A program made the position numbers and the translations under genes. Under the pieces are notes generated by a model that saw only the letters and a program-made list of their open reading frames with translations, made no database searches and was not told where the DNA came from. From Piscirickettsiaceae bacterium (GTDB lineage Bacteria > Pseudomonadota > Gammaproteobacteria > Nitrosococcales > Methylophagaceae), in the NCBI GenBank assembly GCA_030620285.1, contig JAUXFA010000015.1, positions 1-11,726 on the forward strand: a stretch of DNA of 11,726 nt, read 5' to 3'. Position 1 is the stretch's first letter, and each line of letters opens with the position of its first letter. Shown piece by piece: positions 7,307 through 11,726 of this stretch.

Positions 7307-8188
7307 ATGATGAGAGGATTATTGGTGAGACCCGTAGAAATAATTTTGTTAGGTCTGGTGCTTAGCGCCTTACCAATTTCTGTCGCAGTAGCCGAAGGTG
7401 AAGATGACATGGCGCCTGCAGATACTGAAATGATGGGTGGTGATACTGAAGATAGTCAGATGCTGCGAGTGATCAATACTGTGGAAGGATATCAAGCTTT
7501 AACTGTCGCCGGACAAGAAGTTGATGCCACGTATCTTGAAGAAACATTGGGCCAACGCCATGGCGCAATTATCCTGTTTCATGATCAAGGTGAGCAGTTC
7601 GAAAGTTATGGTGTGATCACGCCTTTACGCCACCAAATGCCACAATACGGATGGTCAACATTATCACTGGCATTAGACTTTCCTAGCGAATCTAATATTC
7701 TATTGTCTGGCTCTGAGGGGCAAGAGTCCTCGGCTGAGGAAAGTGAGTCAAGCGAATCGAAACAAGCACTGCCAAACATCTCAAATCAGCAACGAGTGGA
7801 AACGGCACTCGCATTACTGCAAGCCAAAGATATAAAACGAATCATCTTTCTTGGCCATGGTAGAGGGGGGGGGGAAGCAATCAATATTATGAGTACTATT
7901 TCTACGCCTATTTTTGGATTAGTTCTGGTGAGCACATCTGCATTGCCAGCAAAGGAAGAATTTGTTGCTATGGGCCAACCCATTTTGGATATTTATGGTG
8001 CGCAGGATATGGCTAGTGTAGCCAAGGCAGTGAAAGATCGAAAAATAGCAATGAAACGTGCAGCTAATACCAATTATTCAGAACGTAAAATTGATGGTGC
8101 GGATCATGATTTTGATGGCTTGCAGCCAGTATTGATATCAACTATCCATGGATGGCTTCGCACAACATTCTTGAAGCAGGAACAATAA
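7307..8188 (+). CDS. DUF3530 family exported alpha/beta-hydrolase-like protein with in-frame G10 tract
   Basis: A 293-residue protein with a signal peptide (hydrophobic stretch at about 11-28, likely cut after AVA near residue 29) and an acidic, Met-rich linker. The hydrolase-like core has HGAIILFHDQGEQ (85-97), the DUF3530 hallmark PQYGWSTLSLALDFP (112-126), FLGHGRGGGE (181-190) and a late GADHDFDG with His267. In place of the Ser nucleophile of G-x-S-x-G, the elbow reads G-H-G-R-G, so classical esterase activity is doubtful. An acidic Ser/Glu-rich insert lies at about 134-152. Codons 187-190 lie on ten consecutive G. ATG 7307 has no clear Shine-Dalgarno sequence. The in-frame GTG at 7325 is preceded by AGAGGA (7313-7318) at 6 nt and would still give a good signal peptide, so the true start may be GTG 7325. 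Substrate is unknown. It leads a three-gene run. Confidence 0.75.
   Translation: MMRGLLVRPVEIILLGLVLSALPISVAVAEGEDDMAPADTEMMGGDTEDSQMLRVINTVEGYQALTVAGQEVDATYLEETLGQRHGAIILFHDQGEQFESYGVITPLRHQMPQYGWSTLSLALDFPSESNILLSGSEGQESSAEESESSESKQALPNISNQQRVETALALLQAKDIKRIIFLGHGRGGGEAINIMSTISTPIFGLVLVSTSALPAKEEFVAMGQPILDIYGAQDMASVAKAVKDRKIAMKRAANTNYSERKIDGADHDFDGLQPVLISTIHGWLRTTFLKQEQ
7865..7874 (+). repeat. Homopolymeric G10 tract inside the DUF3530 gene
   Basis: Ten consecutive G encode Gly187-Gly189 and the first base of Glu190. The frame is family-like on both sides, so this copy is in the ON phase. Losing one G brings TGA at 7890-7892 into frame; gaining one G brings TAG at 8014-8016 into frame. Confidence 0.9.
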
Positions 8189-8194
8189 TAAATA

Positions 8195-9001
8195 ATGCGA
8201 CTTTATTACAATGGTTTAGTCATCCATCAATCACAATCTGATGATGGTGTGATTGAAGTTGTTGATTTAGGCAATACGCGGTCGATGCATTTTGGTACAT
8301 TTCCCCGTCAAAGCAGTATGTCACTACGAACACCTCACACACTTGAGTTATCATATACCGAAGCTATGATGGCATGTTTGTTATTGAATCCTAACCCAAA
8401 GCGAGTATTAGTCGTTGGTTTAGGCGGCGGTTCAATCGTTAAGTTTTTACTACATCACTTTCCTCAATGTCAGATTGATGCCATTGAATATCGTCAAGAT
8501 GTAGTGAAGGTAGCGCATGGTTATTTTAATGTACCAGAAGATGATCCTAGATTAACAATAAATATTGGTGATGGTTATGCATTTGTTCAACAACTTTATT
8601 ACCAAGCCGAAGCTGAGTATGACATGGTATTAGTCGATGCTTATGACCATGTGGGAATGGCGGCAAGTGTGGGTGTGCAAGCCTTTTTTGATGCCTGTGC
8701 AGGGGTGTTAACGTCACAAGGAGTAATGAGCATTAATTTGTGGGGCAGTGACAAGCTATTATTCAAACAAACAATGGAACGCATTAATCAAAGCTTTGAT
8801 GGCAAAACAATGGTTTTACCAGTTGAAAATAAAGGTAATGTGATTGGGTTGGCCATGCGACAGCATGTATCATCAGCACAGTTGAAAAAATTAATGGCAA
8901 TAGTTGAAAAACAAGAAATGCAACTTAATATCAATTTACCAAAATCCTTAAACGAATTAGTGCGACAAAATCGTTCATTTATCCGTCGATTATTTACGTG
9001 A
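8195..9001 (+). CDS. Spermidine-synthase-like SAM-fold protein
   Basis: A 268-residue protein with the Rossmann core of the spermidine synthase/methyltransferase superfamily. Motif I is VLVVGLGGGSIVKF (71-84), the strand-2 acidic residue is Glu98 in DAIEYR, a GDGY turn follows at 125-128, and VLVDAYD (145-151) occupies the place of the aminopropyltransferase catalytic Asp region. True SpeE has GGGDGG in motif I and a DDG turn, whereas here these read GLGGGS and GDG. It also has only a short N-terminal beta segment. It is therefore a SpeE-like protein whose polyamine activity is doubtful; it may be a SAM-dependent transferase of unknown substrate. No signal peptide, so probably cytoplasmic. 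It begins 6 bp after the DUF3530 stop, with an AGGA about 13 nt upstream, and its TGA overlaps the next gene's start. Confidence 0.78.
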   Translation: MRLYYNGLVIHQSQSDDGVIEVVDLGNTRSMHFGTFPRQSSMSLRTPHTLELSYTEAMMACLLLNPNPKRVLVVGLGGGSIVKFLLHHFPQCQIDAIEYRQDVVKVAHGYFNVPEDDPRLTINIGDGYAFVQQLYYQAEAEYDMVLVDAYDHVGMAASVGVQAFFDACAGVLTSQGVMSINLWGSDKLLFKQTMERINQSFDGKTMVLPVENKGNVIGLAMRQHVSSAQLKKLMAIVEKQEMQLNINLPKSLNELVRQNRSFIRRLFT

Positions 9002-9579
9002 AACATCAGATGAGACAGTTTTTAAAGGCATCACTAGCCATATTCAGCCTCTTACTATGGGGGGTAACGACAGCGGTTGCCGACGATGATGATATTGAAC
9101 TCATTATTGACCGTTCAGAACATCAGCTCTTAGTCAAAAAAGCAGGTAATACCTTGCGCACCTTTAAAGTGGCATTGGGCAGTGGCGGCAGAAAAGCAAA
9201 GCTTCAATCAGGCGATCACACAACACCAAAAGGACAGTATCTTATAAGCAAGGTACGCAGCAGTGACCGATTCCATATGTTTATGCAGCTTAATTATCCT
9301 AATATGGATGATGCCAAGCGAGCATTAACAAGTAAATTGATCAGCCGTAAACAATATCAGCAGATCCTAAGTGCGCATTTGTATGGCTATTTACCGCCGC
9401 AAGATACCGCTTTAGGTGGTGCAATAGGTATTCATGGTGTGGGTGATGAAACCAAAGATAAATTAGAAATACACGATATTGCAGATTGGACACAAGGTTG
9501 CATTGCGATGCGCAATCATGAAATTGAAGAGCTTAATCGTTATATTGATATTGGAACTAAAATCAGCATTATTGACTAA
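8998..9579 (+). CDS. YkuD domain (L,D-transpeptidase family) exported protein
   Basis: A 193-residue protein with an N-terminal signal peptide (hydrophobic about 11-27, likely cleaved near AVA-DD at 28-29). A single YkuD domain fills the rest: IELIIDRSEHQLLVKKAG (33-50), GDHTTPKGQYLI (72-83), IGIHG with His146, and DWTQGCIAMRN with the putative nucleophile Cys168. YkuD enzymes form or exchange L,D-crosslinks in peptidoglycan, or attach proteins to it, in the periplasm. The Cys motif is TxGCIA rather than SHGCIR, a variant I recall from a YafK-like subgroup. There is no LysM or other binding domain. The start is a GTG overlapping the previous TGA by 4 bp (GTGA), a usual sign of coupling; ATG at 9010 is an alternative that keeps the signal peptide. 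Confidence 0.85.
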   Translation: MKHQMRQFLKASLAIFSLLLWGVTTAVADDDDIELIIDRSEHQLLVKKAGNTLRTFKVALGSGGRKAKLQSGDHTTPKGQYLISKVRSSDRFHMFMQLNYPNMDDAKRALTSKLISRKQYQQILSAHLYGYLPPQDTALGGAIGIHGVGDETKDKLEIHDIADWTQGCIAMRNHEIEELNRYIDIGTKISIID

Positions 9580-9592
9580 TTCCTGATTGTTT

Positions 9593-9622
9593 TTGTCAGT
9601 TATTTGCCGCATTTGTTAGAAT
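9593..9622 (+). promoter_or_regulatory. Candidate sigma-70 promoter of ygiQ
   Basis: TTGTCA (9593-9598) and TAGAAT (9617-9622), each one mismatch from consensus, are separated by 18 bp. The expected start of transcription is near 9629, about 30 nt before the ATG at 9659. This suggests ygiQ is transcribed separately from the upstream three-gene operon. No convincing terminator is seen in 9580-9658. Confidence 0.5.
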
Positions 9623-9658
9623 GCCTCATTAAATTCTCTACAAATTGATCTAAACTTT

Positions 9659-11662
9659 ATGCAAGCGGCTCCTGATTTATTTTCCCACCGGAAATTCTGG
9701 GCACATCGTTTTGGTGTGGCACCACAATTACCAATGTCTCGCGAAGAAATGGATGATCTTGGCTGGGATTCTTGTGACATTATCCTGGTCACCGGTGATG
9801 CATATGTTGACCACCCCAGTTTTGGTATGGCGCTTATTGGTCGCTTATTAGAATCACAAGGTTTTAGAGTGGGCATTATATCTCAACCCGATTGGACTAA
9901 TGCTGACGATTTCAAACAATTGGGGCAGCCCAATTTATTTTTTGGTGTCACCGGTGGCAACATGGATTCGATGGTCAATCGCTACACTTCAGATCGCCGT
10001 ATTCGCAGTAATGATGCCTATACTGCCGGCGGAGAAGGCGGTAAGCGGCCTGATCGCTGTGTTGTGCCATATAGTCAGCGTTGTCGTGAAGCCTACAAAG
10101 GTGTGCCAATAATTATCGGTGGTATAGAAGCTAGCCTTCGTCGTATTGCCCATTTTGATTATTGGTCAGAAAAAGTGCGTCGCAGTGTCATTATGGATTC
10201 TAAAGCTGATTTGTTAGTTTATGGTAATGGTGAACGCCAAGTCGTAGAGATCGCCCACCGTTTGGCAACAAATGAACCCGTTGCTGAATTAACCGATATC
10301 CGTGGCACGGCATTTGTAATCAAACATGGCCACCGTGAAGGTTGGTGGGAAAAAGATTCCACTAGTGTGGATACGCCGGGTAAAGTCAATGTGCCTATTG
10401 ATCCTTATCAAATGCAGACTGAAGCCAGTTGTGAAACACAAAAGGCCGAAACGGAAAAAGAAAAACAAGCCACCAACACCAAAACAAATGTGATTCGCTT
10501 TCATAAGGTGATGCCGAAAGACTCATCTAAAAGTGTTATTCGCTTACCAGCCTATCAAGAGGTTCGTGGTGATTCAGTATTGTATGCCCACACTTCACGT
10601 ATTTTGCATTTGGAAACAAACCCCGGTAATGCATTAGCATTAGTTCAGCAACATGGTGAACGTGATGTCTGGTTAAATCCACCACCAATTCCTTTGACTA
10701 CCGCTGAAATGGATGGCGTATTTGATTTACCATACAGCCGTGTGGCTCATAAGCAATATGGCGATAAAAATATCCCTGCATACGAAATGATCCGTTTTTC
10801 GGTCAATATTATGCGAGGTTGTTTTGGTGGCTGTACTTTCTGCTCGATTACTGAGCATGAAGGTCGGATTATTCAAAGTCGATCGGAAGATTCTATTATT
10901 AAAGAAGTCGAAGCCATTCGAGATACCACTCCCGGATTTACCGGTGTTATTTCAGACTTAGGCGGCCCGACAGCCAATATGTATCGACTTGCTTGTAACA
11001 GTGAGAAAATAGAAGCCAGTTGCCGCCGGTTATCCTGTGTCTTCCCCAGTATTTGTAAAAACCTCAATACTGATCACACCCCACTCATTCAGCTTTACAA
11101 ACGCACCCGAGCATTACCGGGAATCAAGAAAGTCTTGATTGCTTCAGGTTTACGTTATGACTTGGCTGTATTGTCGCCAGAATATGTTAAAGAATTGGTT
11201 ACGCATCATGTCGGTGGTTATTTAAAAATAGCACCAGAACATACCGAAGAGGGTCCGCTAGATCATATGATGAAGCCCGGTATTGGTACTTATGATGCTT
11301 TTAAAGCCATGTTTGATAAGTACTCTAAACAAGCGGGGAAAGAGCAATATTTAATCCCCTATTTTATTGCTGCACATCCTGGTACAACCGATAAAGACAT
11401 GTTGAATTTAGCGATTTGGCTAAAACGAAACGGGTTCCGTGCTGATCAAGTTCAAGCTTATTTGCCATCACCAATGTCCGCTGCGGCAGCAATGTATCAT
11501 TCTGGTAAAAACACCTTACATAAAGTGAAGCGAAAAGGTGGGGATATCCCTGTGCCGAAAGGCATTAAAGTGAGGCGTTTACATAAGGCATTTTTACCTA
11601 TGGGTTTGTTCTGTTTTATAGTTTTTCATAGTACTTTTGTAGTAGTTTGTGTGTTGTTTTAG
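9659..11662 (+). CDS. ygiQ: YgiQ family radical SAM protein, 3' end replaced (truncated)
   Basis: A 667-residue reading frame that follows E. coli YgiQ closely up to residue 646. It has the N-terminal [20 protein letters not shown] region (25-44), [28 protein letters not shown], and [17 protein letters not shown] (154-170). The radical SAM core starts at [20 protein letters not shown], with the 4Fe-4S cysteines Cys388, Cys392 and Cys395. A variable Lys/Glu/Thr-rich linker lies at about 255-291. YgiQ's reaction is not established; it belongs to the UPF0313 group. In the family RRLHKA(F/L)L is followed by RYHDP and about 90 more residues. Here RRLHKAFL (639-646) is followed by 21 unrelated hydrophobic residues ([10 protein letters not shown]...) and a stop. 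The core is intact but the C-terminal domain is lost, probably through an insertion or rearrangement near 11596. Function may be impaired. Confidence 0.9.
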   Translation: MQAAPDLFSHRKFWAHRFGVAPQLPMSREEMDDLGWDSCDIILVTGDAYVDHPSFGMALIGRLLESQGFRVGIISQPDWTNADDFKQLGQPNLFFGVTGGNMDSMVNRYTSDRRIRSNDAYTAGGEGGKRPDRCVVPYSQRCREAYKGVPIIIGGIEASLRRIAHFDYWSEKVRRSVIMDSKADLLVYGNGERQVVEIAHRLATNEPVAELTDIRGTAFVIKHGHREGWWEKDSTSVDTPGKVNVPIDPYQMQTEASCETQKAETEKEKQATNTKTNVIRFHKVMPKDSSKSVIRLPAYQEVRGDSVLYAHTSRILHLETNPGNALALVQQHGERDVWLNPPPIPLTTAEMDGVFDLPYSRVAHKQYGDKNIPAYEMIRFSVNIMRGCFGGCTFCSITEHEGRIIQSRSEDSIIKEVEAIRDTTPGFTGVISDLGGPTANMYRLACNSEKIEASCRRLSCVFPSICKNLNTDHTPLIQLYKRTRALPGIKKVLIASGLRYDLAVLSPEYVKELVTHHVGGYLKIAPEHTEEGPLDHMMKPGIGTYDAFKAMFDKYSKQAGKEQYLIPYFIAAHPGTTDKDMLNLAIWLKRNGFRADQVQAYLPSPMSAAAAMYHSGKNTLHKVKRKGGDIPVPKGIKVRRLHKAFLPMGLFCFIVFHSTFVVVCVLF

Positions 11663-11726
11663 ACGTAGGTACAAACAGTTGAATGGAGAATTGGGGACTT
11701 TGGGACACACGCCTCTGCCCATTCCA
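11597..11726. mobile_element. Possible edge of an inserted element after ygiQ codon 646
   Basis: Homology of the reading frame to YgiQ ends at 11596. The 130 bp that follow change character: T/G-rich low-complexity sequence to about 11660, then TTGGGGACTTTGGGACACAC (11691-11710). Text of the GGGACTTTGGGACAC kind reminds me of the flanks of IS200-like/REP-associated transposase genes, but this is recognition from memory and no transposase is within the window. No terminal inverted repeat or target duplication can be shown because the other end is outside. Confidence 0.35.

Noticed and set aside
9581..9600. CTGA...TCAG repeat after the YkuD gene as a terminator
   Set aside because: Only 4-bp arms around a 9-nt loop with no following T-tract; the same bases serve better as a -35 box of ygiQ.
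11604..11676. GTTTGT (11604-11609) and ACAAAC (11671-11676) as inverted ends of a small element
   Set aside because: The arms are only 6 bp, the flanking bases do not pair, and the similar GTTTGT at 11645-11650 shows the match is expected in such T/G-rich sequence.
1..11726. tRNA genes, rRNA, CRISPR arrays, riboswitches
   Set aside because: No cloverleaf-like CCA/GTTC blocks, regularly spaced repeats or recognisable riboswitch cores were seen; nearly all sequence is occupied by protein genes.

Overview
The window looks like a piece of a moderately AT-rich gammaproteobacterial chromosome. The gene content is mostly core metabolism, with a less familiar envelope-type cassette in the middle and a probable mobile-element junction at the right end. 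The order OsmC / CRP-Vfr regulator / trpC-trpD-trpG, plus rpe-gph-trpE, is recalled from Pseudomonas, where the two blocks are separated by an inserted pyocin region. Here they form one uninterrupted run. The exact genus cannot be fixed; a Methylophaga/Thiotrichales-like organism is only a guess.

Left part (1-1112, mainly minus strand): the N-terminal part of a DUF885 family protein runs off the left edge. It overlaps by 11 bp the end of a YhfA-type OsmC gene. Divergent from these, on the plus strand, is a CRP/Vfr/Clp-like regulator whose putative cyclic-nucleotide pocket departs from E. coli CRP.

Central part (1799-7106, minus strand): a six-gene operon is transcribed right to left as rpe, gph, trpE, trpG, trpD, trpC, with gaps of 3 to 15 bp. 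It joins pentose-phosphate epimerisation and phosphoglycolate salvage to five of the steps from chorismate to indole-glycerol phosphate. No leader peptide/attenuator is seen in front of trpE, because gph ends 3 bp before it. trpC meets the regulator gene tail to tail with 11 bp between stops, and an AT-rich hairpin spans that point.

Right part (7307-9579, plus strand): divergent from rpe, three tightly packed genes encode an exported DUF3530 alpha/beta-hydrolase-like protein, a short spermidine-synthase-like SAM-fold protein and an exported YkuD (L,D-transpeptidase) protein. The first gene carries a run of ten G exactly at its glycine elbow, a strong candidate for slipped-strand phase variation.

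Right end (9659-11726, plus strand): ygiQ, a large radical-SAM gene, matches its family until residue 646. It then changes abruptly into an unrelated hydrophobic tail and stops. The last 130 bp is T/G-rich sequence that looks like the end of an inserted element. No tRNA, rRNA or CRISPR array was seen.
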